A stretch of 64,000 bases of DNA from Pandoraea captiosa (GTDB lineage Bacteria > Pseudomonadota > Gammaproteobacteria > Burkholderiales > Burkholderiaceae), in contig NZ_CABPSQ010000005.1 in NCBI RefSeq assembly GCF_902459775.1, positions 1 to 64,000 on the forward strand, written 5' to 3'. Under the pieces are notes generated by a model. It was not told where the DNA came from, searched no databases, and saw only the letters and a list, made by a program, of their open reading frames with translations. Below are positions 27,010 to 36,168 of this stretch, one piece after another. Both the position numbers and the translations under genes were made by a program. Within the stretch, counting starts at the first letter, position 1, and each line of letters begins with the position of its first letter.

Positions 27010-28512
27010 ATGCGCAACGTTCTGCTCGATCTTGTTTTGGCGGCGGCTCTGACGACCGGGGCGGCCTCGGCGATGGCGCAATCGACGCTGCGCATCGGCT
27101 TGCAGGAAGACATCGGTTCGCTCGATCCCGCGCGCAGCTCCCAGGTGGTCGACCGCATGGTGCTGCGCTCGCTGTGCAGCTCGCTCGTCGATATCGACAC
27201 CGACCTGAAGTTCGTGCCGATGCTCGCCACGGCCTGGAACGTGAGTTCGGACAACAAGACCTGGACGTTCCGGCTTCGCAAGGGGGTGAAGTTTCACGAC
27301 GACGAGCCGTTCAACGCGGCAGCCGTGAAGGCCAATCTCGACCGCGCGCGCAGCATGCCGGCGAGCAACCGCAAGAGCGAATTGTCGTCGATCGATCATG
27401 TCGACGTCGTGGACGACTCGACCGTCAACATCGTACTCAAGACACCGGACTCGGCGCTGCTGGCCACGCTGTCCGATCGCGCGGGCATGATGCTCGCGCC
27501 GAAGTCGCTCAAGGACGACGCCGCCGTGCAATCGCATCCGGTGTGCTCGGGGCCGTACAAGTTCATGCAGCGTGTGCAGAACGATCGCGTGGTGCTCGAA
27601 AAATTCCCGGGCTTCTGGGACGCCGACAAGTTCGCGATCCAGAAGGTCATCTATCTGCCGATTCCGGATACGACGGTGCGCCTCGCCAACGTGCGCTCGG
27701 GCTCGCTCGACATGCTCGAACGCCTGTCCCCGTCCGACGTGAAGTCGGTCAAGCGCGACGCGAATCTCACGTTCGTCTCGATGGACGGGCTGGGCTACTA
27801 TGGACTGACGTTCAACGTGGCCGCCAATGCGAACAAGGCGCTGCGAGACAAGCGGGTGCGACAGGCGTTCGACCTGTCGATCGATCGCGACGCCATCAAT
27901 CAGGTGATCGGCGGCGGCATTTTCACCCCGGCGAATCAGGCGCTGCCGCGCTCGGGCCAGTATTACGACGCGTCGATCAAGACGACCAGGCGCGACGTCG
28001 CCAAGGCGAAAGCGCTGCTCAAGTCGGCCGGTTTCGAGAAGGTGGACGTGACGCTGAGCTTCGGCAACAGCACCGTGTCCAACCAGATGGCGCAGATGCT
28101 GCAGGCCATGCTCGCCGAGTCGGGCATCACGCTCAAGCTGCGTCCGATGGACTATGCGGCGGCGCTCGACGCGGCGCATCGCGGCGACTTCGACGTGCTC
28201 TACAACGGCTGGTCGGGGCGTGTGGATCCCGACGGCAATCTGCACCAGTTCGTCTCGTGCAAGGGCAATCTGAACTACGGCCAGTATTGCAATGCGGAAG
28301 TCGACAAGTTGCTGGGCGAGGCCCGTGTGAAGTCGACGGTCGCCGAGCGCAAGCCGCTGTATGACGCCGCGAACAAGATTCTCGCCGAGGACGATCCGAT
28401 TCTGTATCTGTACGTGCAGCCCTGGCCGTATGTGCTCTCGAAGAAGGTGCAGGGCTTCGTCGCCTATCCGGACGGCCTCATCCGCCTGCGTGGCGTGAGC
28501 GTCAAGGGCTAA
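27010..28512 (+). CDS. peptide ABC transporter substrate-binding protein (SBP_bac_5)
   Basis: 500 residues. Signal peptide about 1-23 (ending SAMAQ), no lipobox. STLRIGLQEDIGSLDPA, then VKFHDDEPFNAAAVKANLDR and the C-terminal RKPLYDAANKILAEDDPILY are typical of the DppA/OppA/GsiB family of periplasmic peptide binders. It gives the operon its specificity. With a gamma-glutamyltransferase-like enzyme at the operon end, glutathione or other gamma-glutamyl peptides are attractive ligands, but the sequence alone does not prove this. Confidence 0.9.
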   Translation: MRNVLLDLVLAAALTTGAASAMAQSTLRIGLQEDIGSLDPARSSQVVDRMVLRSLCSSLVDIDTDLKFVPMLATAWNVSSDNKTWTFRLRKGVKFHDDEPFNAAAVKANLDRARSMPASNRKSELSSIDHVDVVDDSTVNIVLKTPDSALLATLSDRAGMMLAPKSLKDDAAVQSHPVCSGPYKFMQRVQNDRVVLEKFPGFWDADKFAIQKVIYLPIPDTTVRLANVRSGSLDMLERLSPSDVKSVKRDANLTFVSMDGLGYYGLTFNVAANANKALRDKRVRQAFDLSIDRDAINQVIGGGIFTPANQALPRSGQYYDASIKTTRRDVAKAKALLKSAGFEKVDVTLSFGNSTVSNQMAQMLQAMLAESGITLKLRPMDYAAALDAAHRGDFDVLYNGWSGRVDPDGNLHQFVSCKGNLNYGQYCNAEVDKLLGEARVKSTVAERKPLYDAANKILAEDDPILYLYVQPWPYVLSKKVQGFVAYPDGLIRLRGVSVKG

Positions 28513-28525
28513 GGGGAACGTCGCC

Positions 28526-29470
28526 ATGCTGCGTCTCGTCGCCCATCGTGCGCTGGTTGCGATTCCCACGCTCATCATCGTGTCGATGATGATCTTCGGG
28601 CTTCAGAAGATGTTGCCCGGCGATCCTGTGCTGGCGATGGCCGGTGAAGACCAGAACCCGCAGGTGATCGCTGCGCTGCGCGAGAAGTATCACCTCGACA
28701 AGCCGCTGCCTACCCAGTACGCACTATGGATCGGCAGTGTGCTGCACGGCGACCTCGGCAATTCGCTGCGCACCGGCGAGCCGGTGACGTCGCTCATCGC
28801 GCAGAAACTGCCCGTCACGCTGCAACTGGCCATGTTCGGGCTGGTGATCGCCATTGGCATCGGTATTCCGCTGGGCATCCTGTCGGCGGCCAATCGCGGT
28901 CGGGCGATCGATTACGGATCGAACGTGCTGGCGCTCTCGGGCATGTCGATCCCGAACTTCTGGCTCGGCATTCTGCTGATCTTCCTCGTCTCGGTGCGCT
29001 GGCAGTTGCTGCCCTCGTCCGGCTACGTACCGCCGGGCGAGGACTTGTGGATGAGCTTCAAGACCATGGTGATGCCCGCCTTCGTGCTTGGGGCGGCGCT
29101 GGGCGCACAACTGATGAGGCACACGCGCAGCGCCATGCTCGGCGTGCTGCGCACCGATTACATCCGCACGGCACGCGCCAAAGGCCTGCTGCGCGGCACG
29201 GTGGTGCTCAAGCATGCGTTTCGCAACGCCCTGATTCCCATCGTGACGGTGCTGGCGCTGCTCTTCGGCGAATTGCTCGCCGGCGCGGTGCTGACCGAGC
29301 AGGTCTTCACGATTCCCGGCTTCGGCAAGCTGGTCGTGGACGCCGTGTTCAACCGCGACTACGCCGTGGTGCAGGGCGTGGTGCTGGTCACCGCCGTGAG
29401 CTTCATTGTGCTCAATCTGCTGGCCGACGTGCTGTACGTCCTGCTCAACCCGCGCCTGCGTCGCGCCTGA
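28526..29470 (+). CDS. peptide ABC transporter permease (DppB type)
   Basis: 314 residues, six predicted helices. The N-terminus LVAHRALVAIPTLIIVSMMIFG and the EAA-loop RTARAKGLLRGTVVLKHAFRN (contact with the ATPase) are those of DppB/OppB/GsiC permeases. HLDKPLPTQYALWIGSVLHG with GDLGNSLRTG is the periplasmic loop signature. It forms the membrane channel with the next gene product. 13 bp follow the binding-protein stop. Confidence 0.92.
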   Translation: MLRLVAHRALVAIPTLIIVSMMIFGLQKMLPGDPVLAMAGEDQNPQVIAALREKYHLDKPLPTQYALWIGSVLHGDLGNSLRTGEPVTSLIAQKLPVTLQLAMFGLVIAIGIGIPLGILSAANRGRAIDYGSNVLALSGMSIPNFWLGILLIFLVSVRWQLLPSSGYVPPGEDLWMSFKTMVMPAFVLGAALGAQLMRHTRSAMLGVLRTDYIRTARAKGLLRGTVVLKHAFRNALIPIVTVLALLFGELLAGAVLTEQVFTIPGFGKLVVDAVFNRDYAVVQGVVLVTAVSFIVLNLLADVLYVLLNPRLRRA

Positions 29471-29484
29471 GACATCTTTCGAAC

Positions 29485-30426
29485 ATGGCAGCCATTCAGA
29501 CCCCATCCACTCCCTCCGCGACTCCCTCCGGCGCCGCGCCGGCGCCCGGGCACAGCGTGGCGCCCGCTGTGGGAAGCGCGCAGTCCCTGCCGCGGCGGCG
29601 CTATCGGGGGTTACGCAAATTCGCGCGTAACAAGGCGGCTGTCGTGGGCGCGATCATCGTGGCATTTGCCGTGCTCGTTGCCCTGCTCGCGCCGTGGATT
29701 TCCCCCTACGATCCGATCGCTACCAGCTTCATGACGGTGCGTCAGGCGCCGGGCGCGTTGCACTGGTTCGGCACCGACGAACTGGGGCGCGACATTCTCG
29801 CGCGCATGATCTTCGGCGCCCGTGCATCGCTGGCCGCCGGGGTGGTCTCGGTCGGCATCGCGGTGATCGTGGGCGTGCCGCTGGGCCTGCTTGCAGGCTA
29901 CTTCGGTCGCTGGGTCGACGCCGTCGTGTCGCGACTGGCGGACGCGCTGCTCTCCATCCCGTTCCTGATTCTCGCCATCGCGATGGCGGCATTTCTCGGC
30001 GCGAGCCTCACGAACGCGATGATTGCCATCGGCGTGTCGGCCATGCCGCGTTTCGTGCGGCTCGCACGCGCGCAGGCGCTTACCGTCAAAGCGGAAGACT
30101 ATGTGGAAGGCGCGCGCGCCATCGGTCTGACGGATGCGCGCATCATCGTGCGCTACATCCTGCCGAACGTGCTGCCGCCAATCATCGTGCAGGCGAGTCT
30201 CACGGTCGCCACCGCGATCATCGCCGAAGCGAGCCTGTCGTTTCTCGGACTGGGGCAACTGCCGCCGCTGCCATCGTGGGGCTCGATGCTCAACACGGCG
30301 AAGGACTTCGTCGAGCAGGCGCCCTGGATGTCGATTTTTCCCGGTATCGCCATTTTTCTGACGGTACTCGGTTTCAACCTGCTGGGTGACGGCCTGCGAG
30401 ACGCACTGGATCCTCGCGAGCAGTGA
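29485..30426 (+). CDS. peptide ABC transporter permease (DppC type)
   Basis: 313 residues. A Pro/Ala/Ser-rich N-terminal tail (about 1-35) precedes RKFARNKAAVVGAIIVAF, the first helix of DppC/OppC/GsiD permeases. HWFGTDELGRDILARMIFGAR is the family loop and EGARAIGLTDARIIVRYILPN the EAA coupling loop. Start at ATG 29485 (MAAIQTPSTPS), 15 bp after dppB-like; a longer open frame upstream is antisense-free overlap and not credible. Confidence 0.9.
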   Translation: MAAIQTPSTPSATPSGAAPAPGHSVAPAVGSAQSLPRRRYRGLRKFARNKAAVVGAIIVAFAVLVALLAPWISPYDPIATSFMTVRQAPGALHWFGTDELGRDILARMIFGARASLAAGVVSVGIAVIVGVPLGLLAGYFGRWVDAVVSRLADALLSIPFLILAIAMAAFLGASLTNAMIAIGVSAMPRFVRLARAQALTVKAEDYVEGARAIGLTDARIIVRYILPNVLPPIIVQASLTVATAIIAEASLSFLGLGQLPPLPSWGSMLNTAKDFVEQAPWMSIFPGIAIFLTVLGFNLLGDGLRDALDPREQ

Positions 30427-30499
30427 CGGTCCCAACGGCTTTGCACCACGTCGGCAGCATTATTCCAACCACGATAAATAAAGGACAACAGCGACTCCC

Positions 30500-32137
30500 A
30501 TGACGCAATTCAACTGGCAAAACCCTTACCCGACGCCGCGCCTGCCGGTGTTCGCCCGCAACATCGTGTCGACGTCGCATCCGCTCGCGGCGCAGGCCGG
30601 TCTGCGCATTCTGTGGCAGGGCGGCAATGCCGTCGACGCCGCGATCGCCGCCGCCGCGTGCATGACCATCGTCGAGCCGGTATCCAACGGTCTGGGCGGG
30701 GACTGCTTTGCGCTCGTGTGGGACGGCAAGCAGGTGCACGGCCTGAACGCCTCGGGTACCGCGCCGGGCGCGTGGAATGTCGACTACTTCCGCAAGAAGT
30801 ACGGCGAGCAGCACGGCATTGCCAAACAACCGATGCGCGGACTCGACACGGTCACCGTGCCCGGCGTGATCGCCGGTTGGGAAGCGCTGCACGCGAAGTT
30901 CGGCAAGTTGCCGTTCGCCGATCTGATGGCCCCGGCCATCGAGATCGCCGAGCGCGGTCACGCCGTGGCGCACATCGTCGCGCGCAAATGGGCGGCGGCC
31001 GTGCCTGAGCTGAAGGACCAGCCGGGTTACGCGCAAACCTTCATGCCGAACGGCCGCGCGCCGACCACCAGCGAGATGATGCGCATGCCGGGGCATGCCC
31101 GTACGCTGCGCCTGCTGGCCAAGGAAGGTCCGCGCGCGTTCTATGAGGGCGAGATCGCCGAGCGTATCGCCGCGTGGAACGTCGAGCACGGCGGGGCGAT
31201 GACCGCCGACGATCTGCGTGCCTATCGCGCGGACTGGGTCACGCCCATCGAAAAGGACTATCGCGGCTACACCGTGCACGAAATTCCGCCGAACGGCCAG
31301 GGCATTGCCGCGTTGATCGCGCTGGGCATTCTCGACAAGTTCGACGTCTCCAGCCACGCAGTGGACCGCGTGCATTCGCAGCACTTGCAGATCGAGGCGA
31401 TGAAGCTCGCCTTCGCCGATCTCTACAAGTACGTGGCCGACCCGCGTTCGATGGAAGTCACGCCCGCGCAGATGCTCGACGACGGCTACCTCACCGAGCG
31501 TGCGAAGCTCATCAATCCCGACAAGGCGACGCACTTCGACTTCGGCATGCCGAAGTCCGGCGGCACGATCTACCTGACGGCGGCCGACGAACAGGGCATG
31601 ATGGTCAGCTTCATCCAGTCGAACTACATGGGCTTCGGTTCGGGCGTGGTGGTGCCGGATTACGGCATCGCGCTGCAAAACCGCGGCTGCGGTTTCTCGA
31701 TGGATCCGAAGTCGGCGAACGTGGTCGAGGGCGGCAAGCGCCCGTTCCACACGATCATTCCGGCATTCCTTACGCAGAAGGTCAACGGTCGGCACGAGGC
31801 CGTGATGAGCTTCGGGGTGATGGGCGGCGACATGCAGCCGCAGGGCCACCTGCAGTCGGTCGTTCGCATGCTCGACTACGGTCAGCAGCCGCAGGCGGCG
31901 TGCGATGCGCCGCGCTGGAAGGTCAATCGCGACTTCACCGTCGATATCGAGTCGACGATGAACCGTGAGACGGTGGAAGGTCTGGTCGCGCTCGGTCACA
32001 AGCTGAAGTCGATCGACGATCCGTACATGGACTTCGGCTCGGGCCAGTACATCTGGCGTCTGGATCGCAACGATCCGGAGCGCGGCTACGTGGCCGCGAG
32101 CGACAGCCGTCGCGACGGCCTCGCTGCCGGGTACTGA
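30500..32137 (+). CDS. gamma-glutamyltransferase family protein, cytosolic
   Basis: 545 residues, Ntn-hydrolase of the GGT family without any signal peptide, so it acts in the cytoplasm. Cleavage-site Thr is predicted at 356 (GGTIYLTA). GGNAVDAAIAAAACM at the N-terminus and GGKRPFHTIIPAFL are family features. Only ~25-30 percent similar by eye to the periplasmic Ggt at 12276: the TTHYS motif is replaced by TIYLT and the GTPGGSR loop by GVMGGDMQ, as in the GGT-like hydrolases of the YwrD type. It follows a five-gene peptide importer by 73 bp and probably cleaves the imported compound. Alternative substrates are amide or lactam analogues. Confidence 0.85.
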   Translation: MTQFNWQNPYPTPRLPVFARNIVSTSHPLAAQAGLRILWQGGNAVDAAIAAAACMTIVEPVSNGLGGDCFALVWDGKQVHGLNASGTAPGAWNVDYFRKKYGEQHGIAKQPMRGLDTVTVPGVIAGWEALHAKFGKLPFADLMAPAIEIAERGHAVAHIVARKWAAAVPELKDQPGYAQTFMPNGRAPTTSEMMRMPGHARTLRLLAKEGPRAFYEGEIAERIAAWNVEHGGAMTADDLRAYRADWVTPIEKDYRGYTVHEIPPNGQGIAALIALGILDKFDVSSHAVDRVHSQHLQIEAMKLAFADLYKYVADPRSMEVTPAQMLDDGYLTERAKLINPDKATHFDFGMPKSGGTIYLTAADEQGMMVSFIQSNYMGFGSGVVVPDYGIALQNRGCGFSMDPKSANVVEGGKRPFHTIIPAFLTQKVNGRHEAVMSFGVMGGDMQPQGHLQSVVRMLDYGQQPQAACDAPRWKVNRDFTVDIESTMNRETVEGLVALGHKLKSIDDPYMDFGSGQYIWRLDRNDPERGYVAASDSRRDGLAAGY

Positions 32138-33493
32138 TCAGACCGCTTCGCCCGATGCGTGGGCGGCGCGACGCGCGGTGCGCCGCGCCCCCACGCTGAT
32201 CGCGAAGGCCGCCACGCTCGCGACGAACACCGGCACGGCGGCGATCATGAACAGGTGCTGCGGGTCCCAGTGCAGGGCCAGCAGCACGCCCCCGACGATC
32301 GGTCCGACGATGGAGCCGATGCGCCCGATCCCCAGCGCCCAGCCCACACCCGTGCCGCGCATCGTCGTGGGATAGGTGCGCGCCGCGAGGGCGTTCGCGC
32401 CGATCTGGCCCCCGACCACACAGAACCCGGCCCCGAAGATCGTGGCTGCGAGCACCGTCACCGATGTGCCTGCGATGCCGACCAGCACGATACAGACGGC
32501 AGCACCGAGATAGACGACGCCGAGCGCCCTGAACGGCGGCACGCGGTCGAAAACGCGTCCGAGTGTGAGGGTGCCGAGCGTGCCGCCGATCTGCAGCATC
32601 GACGTGATGAGCGCTGCGGTGTCGAGTGCGATCCCGGCGTCGTGGATCACTGTCGGCAACCAGCTCGACAGGAAATACAGATCCATCAGGCTCATGAAGA
32701 AGATCACCCACAGCAGCAAGGTGATGCGCGCGCGCTTGTCGGCGAACAGCGCACCGACGCCCGCCTGTCCTTTGGCATGGACGTCGAGGCCGCTGTCGAT
32801 GCTCACGTCGTGCGGCAGATCGGGCGCGAGTTTTTGCAGAACCGCGCGCAGCCGCGCCGGGTGTGTCGCCTGAACGACCAGGAACCGGGGCGACTCCGGC
32901 AGGCAGCGCCACGCGAGCAGCGCTGCGAGCAGCGGCAACAGGCCGCCGACGACGAACACGGACTGCCAGCCGAAATCGCGAATCAGCCCGGCCGCCGCCA
33001 GCCCGCCGAGTGCGGCACCGAGCGAGAAGCCGCAGAACATCACCATGATGGCGGTCGAGCGCACGCGCTCGGGCGCGAACTCACCGGTCAGCGCGATGGC
33101 ATTGGGCATCACGCAGCCCAGTCCGACGCCGGTCGCGAGCCGTAGCACCAGCAACGACGTGACGGACGTGGCGAGCGCCGTGGCCAGCGACATCGCTCCG
33201 AAGATCAGCATGCCCGCGATCAGCACCGGTCGACGTCCGAAGCGGTCGGAGACCGGCCCGCCGATGAGCGCACCGAGGGTGAGGCCGACGAGGCTCGCCG
33301 AGAACACCGGGCTGAGCGCAGCGCGCTCGATGCCCAGGGCATGCACGATGGCCGGCGCGACATAGCCGATGGCCTGCGTGTCGAATCCGTCGAGGAACAC
33401 GATCAGCGCGCAAAGCGCCGTGACGAAAATCTGATAGCGGCCGAAGGGCCGCTCATCGATGAGTGTGCGCAGATCGATGCTCGGGTTGGGCAT
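32138..33493 (-). CDS. AAHS-family aromatic acid:H+ symporter
   Basis: 451 residues, 12 helices. LDGFDTQAIGYVAPAI in TM1 carries the GFDT motif essential in PcaK-type carriers, and DRFGRRPVLIAG is motif A. Start at ATG 33493 preceded by AGGAGACA (33499-33506, complement); an upstream in-frame start lacks a site. It lies 78 bp after the flavin monooxygenase on the same strand, so it probably imports that enzyme's aromatic acid. The stop is back to back with that of the GGT-like gene (no spacer), an unusual tight convergence. Confidence 0.9.
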   Translation of the reverse strand: MPNPSIDLRTLIDERPFGRYQIFVTALCALIVFLDGFDTQAIGYVAPAIVHALGIERAALSPVFSASLVGLTLGALIGGPVSDRFGRRPVLIAGMLIFGAMSLATALATSVTSLLVLRLATGVGLGCVMPNAIALTGEFAPERVRSTAIMVMFCGFSLGAALGGLAAAGLIRDFGWQSVFVVGGLLPLLAALLAWRCLPESPRFLVVQATHPARLRAVLQKLAPDLPHDVSIDSGLDVHAKGQAGVGALFADKRARITLLLWVIFFMSLMDLYFLSSWLPTVIHDAGIALDTAALITSMLQIGGTLGTLTLGRVFDRVPPFRALGVVYLGAAVCIVLVGIAGTSVTVLAATIFGAGFCVVGGQIGANALAARTYPTTMRGTGVGWALGIGRIGSIVGPIVGGVLLALHWDPQHLFMIAAVPVFVASVAAFAISVGARRTARRAAHASGEAV

Positions 33494-33571
33494 GGCACTG
33501 TCTCCTGGGTCGGCCTCGTGCGCGAGGCTCTGTGGGACTGCTTCAATGGGCAAATCAAAGGCAAACGCGTG

Positions 33572-34801
33572 CTACCGGCTCAGCCCCGCGACCTGCTTGT
33601 AGCGGTTCGAAATCTGCGCGAGCTCGGCGGCGCTGATGACGTCGTCGATGTGCGCGAAAGGCCTGTCCCCGCTGAGTTCATGCACGGTCTGCAAGATCGC
33701 GTCGGGCGGCGCCGTTCGATTCATGAGCACGACGTCGGCGGTCGCTTTGCAACGGATGCGTTCGTAAGCGGTGAGCGCGTCGGGCGTCAGGCCGTGTTCG
33801 CGCAGCTGCGCGGCAAGACATGGGGCGTCGAGGATCGCCTGACCGGCGCCGTTCGAGCCACGTGGCACCATCGGATGGGCGGCGTCGCCGAGCAGTGTGA
33901 CACGTCCGAAACTCCAGCGTGGCAACGGGTCCTGATCGACCATCGGATATTCGAGAATCATCTGCGTGGCTTCGATCATGCCTGCCACATCCAGCCAGTC
34001 GAAATGCCAGTCGGCGAAGGTCGGGAAGAAGTCTTCGAGACGCCCGATCCCGTTCCAGTCGCGACGCGCGGGCTGTGGCGCTTCGATCTCCGCCACCCAG
34101 TTCACCAGTTGATTGCCACTGCCGTCGACATTGTCGCGAATCGGATAGATCACCATCTTCCCGACGGACAGCCACCCGGCGCGCACCATCGACGCGCCGC
34201 TCAGGAACGGCGGCAACACGACGCTGCCGCGCCACATGTTCACGCCCGAATAGCGAGGCGCGCCCTCGGCCGGATAGAACTGCTTGCGCACGACCGAGTG
34301 AATGCCGTCCGCCGCGACGAGCAGACGCGCGGTGACCGGCGGCAGCGCGTCGCCCTCGGGCGATTCGAACGAAATCGCGACAGCGTCGTCGTCTTGCAGG
34401 AAGCCGGTGCAACGGTGACCTTCGACGACGGCGTCCTGCCCCAGACGCTCGCGCACCGCCGCCAGCAGCACGCCCTGAAGATCGCCGCGATGGATCGAGA
34501 ACTGCGGCCAGGCATACCCGGCAAATTCCCCGGCCGGTTCGCTGTAGACAAACTGGCCGAAGCGGTTGAAGAACGCCGACTCGCGCGTGGTGACGGCGAC
34601 GTCGCGCAGCGCGGCGCTCAGACCGAGGCCAGCGAGCACGCGCGTCGCGTGCGGCAGGATGTTCACGCCCACGCCCAGTGGACGGATTTCAGGGACGGCT
34701 TCGTAGACGCGGCAGGCAATACCGGCTTCATGCAGGCTAAGGGCCAGCGTTAGTCCGCCGATACCGGCGCCGACGATAGCCACATCGATCGATGAGGACA
34801 T
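33572..34801 (-). CDS. FAD-dependent aromatic monooxygenase, PhzS/salicylate hydroxylase type
   Basis: 409 residues, class A flavoprotein. FAD Rossmann motif GAGIGG (11-16), the RGDLQ helix (IHRGDLQGVLLAAVRERLGQ), VAADGIHS and the second FAD motif TLLGDAAHPMVPRGSNGAGQA. IRPLGVGVNILPHA, WRRG-type MWRGSV, LVNWVAEI and ILEYPMVDQDPLPRW closely follow the layout of PhzS. It adds one hydroxyl to an aromatic acid with NAD(P)H and O2, possibly with decarboxylation. ATG follows AGGAGACA. Operon with the AAHS transporter and divergent from a LysR gene. Substrate is unknown; phenazine genes are absent. Confidence 0.87.
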   Translation of the reverse strand: MSSSIDVAIVGAGIGGLTLALSLHEAGIACRVYEAVPEIRPLGVGVNILPHATRVLAGLGLSAALRDVAVTTRESAFFNRFGQFVYSEPAGEFAGYAWPQFSIHRGDLQGVLLAAVRERLGQDAVVEGHRCTGFLQDDDAVAISFESPEGDALPPVTARLLVAADGIHSVVRKQFYPAEGAPRYSGVNMWRGSVVLPPFLSGASMVRAGWLSVGKMVIYPIRDNVDGSGNQLVNWVAEIEAPQPARRDWNGIGRLEDFFPTFADWHFDWLDVAGMIEATQMILEYPMVDQDPLPRWSFGRVTLLGDAAHPMVPRGSNGAGQAILDAPCLAAQLREHGLTPDALTAYERIRCKATADVVLMNRTAPPDAILQTVHELSGDRPFAHIDDVISAAELAQISNRYKQVAGLSR

Positions 34802-34889
34802 GGGGTGTCTCCTGAGCGGCGATGCGCTTTGGGTTCTGGAATGGCTGCCATTAAAGCGCGTCGACGGTCATGAGGGAATTTTGACTATC

Positions 34890-34918
34890 ATATGAATTGA
34901 TATGAATCACTTATGAAA
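34890..34918. promoter_or_regulatory. three helically phased ATGAA repeats
   Basis: ATGAA occurs at 34892, 34902 and 34913, spaced 10 and 11 bp, inside the AT-rich stretch between the divergent monooxygenase and LysR genes. The first two units share ATATGAAT-like context. Repeats on one DNA face are typical of a regulator array. The right end is 18 bp from the LysR ATG, which suits autorepression. Confidence 0.5.
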
Positions 34919-34934
34919 CGTTTGCGAACCGGCA

Positions 34935-35891
34935 ATGAACCTCTCACTACGACAATTGAAGGCCTTCGTGCTTGTGGCAACGCTGGGCAATTTCACGCGG
35001 GCGGCCGAGCGTTTGCACATTACGCAGGCGGGCCTGTCGGTCATGATGCGAGAGATGGAAACGCAGCTCGGCAGCCGATTGTTCGACCGCACGACGCGCA
35101 GCGTCACGCTGACCGAAGCGGGCCATGCGCTGCTGCCGGTCGCGAGTGCAGCCGTCGGGCAATTGGACGCTGTGGCGAGTCGGATCGCGGCGTTCGGGCA
35201 GGTCTCGCGCAAGACGCTGCGCATCGCCGCGACACCGCTCGTGTCGTCGCATCTCATGCCCGAATGGTTCGGCACGTTTGCAAGCGCTCACCCTGAAGTC
35301 GATCTCCGACTGCACGAAGCGGAAATCGCGCAGGTGCACGCGCTCGTCGAGCAGGGCGAAGCCGACATGGGCTTCGGCTTCTTCACCAAGGCGTCGCACG
35401 GTATCGAACGTACGCTGCTGCAATCGTTTCGCCTGATGAAGGTCACCGCGGTGCCCAGGCGGCTGCCTCGCAAGTCAGGCAAGCCACCGAAAGGAAGCGC
35501 AACCTGGGATGCGCTGCGCGACGACACCCTGATCGGTTTGCCGCCAGACAACCCCATCCAGCAACTGATCGAGACCCATCTCGCGCGTATCGAAGGCATG
35601 GATCGCGCCGGGCACGCGCTCGACACGCGCGCCGTGTTTCGCCGCTTCGAGACACTCATCGGCATGGCGGAGGCGGGCATCGGCACGGCCATCATGCCAA
35701 CGTTCGCCATGCCCGCCTGCCGCCATCGCGCCGTGCGTTGGGAGGTGCTCACTCACCCCGAAGTCACGCTCGGGTTTCATCGCATCGTCAAGCGTGGGCG
35801 CGCGAAGCCGGAGCTATGGCGCCAGTTCACCGAATTGGCCGCGTCCTCGCTGCAACGTATCGATGCATTGGCCGACGAGCGCGGAAGTTAG
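34935..35891 (+). CDS. LysR-family transcriptional regulator
   Basis: 318 residues: helix-turn-helix about 4-62 (LRQLKAFVLVATLGNFTRAA, then QAGLSVMMREME), effector domain about 90-305. It is divergent from the monooxygenase/AAHS operon, with 133 bp between starts, and is its likely regulator. The inducer would be the aromatic substrate or a product. The effector domain has a basic insertion (RRLPRKSGKPPKGS, about residues 174-189), unusual for the fold and possibly a flexible loop. Confidence 0.9.
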   Translation: MNLSLRQLKAFVLVATLGNFTRAAERLHITQAGLSVMMREMETQLGSRLFDRTTRSVTLTEAGHALLPVASAAVGQLDAVASRIAAFGQVSRKTLRIAATPLVSSHLMPEWFGTFASAHPEVDLRLHEAEIAQVHALVEQGEADMGFGFFTKASHGIERTLLQSFRLMKVTAVPRRLPRKSGKPPKGSATWDALRDDTLIGLPPDNPIQQLIETHLARIEGMDRAGHALDTRAVFRRFETLIGMAEAGIGTAIMPTFAMPACRHRAVRWEVLTHPEVTLGFHRIVKRGRAKPELWRQFTELAASSLQRIDALADERGS

Positions 35892-36168
35892 TACTGACTG
35901 GGGCTCCCCGCCTATGGGACGGTGGGAGGACCGAAGCGTGCGCCGGCCACCGTTCGTAGCGCCGTCGGTATGCGCTCACTCATCTTGGATTCCTACACGG
36001 CGCACAGCCATCGGGGAAGCGTGAAGCTTCCGTTGGTTCATCGAATCGTCACACTTCACCCGCAATAATCACGGCGCACGAGGAATCTACAAACTAATTC
36101 GGCGGCCGATCTACTGCGTCAACTCACGCGTGGCACCGGGCGCCGGTGCGACCCGGGGAAATGACGCA

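Noticed and set aside
25395-27281. A 628-codon open frame opposite the ABC ATPase genes
   Set aside because: Antisense shadow; the sense frames hold all ABC motifs.
36089-36112. Sigma-28 (FliA) promoter before the chemosensory operon
   Set aside because: GCCGATCT is near the -10 consensus, but no TAAA-type -35 lies at the right distance.
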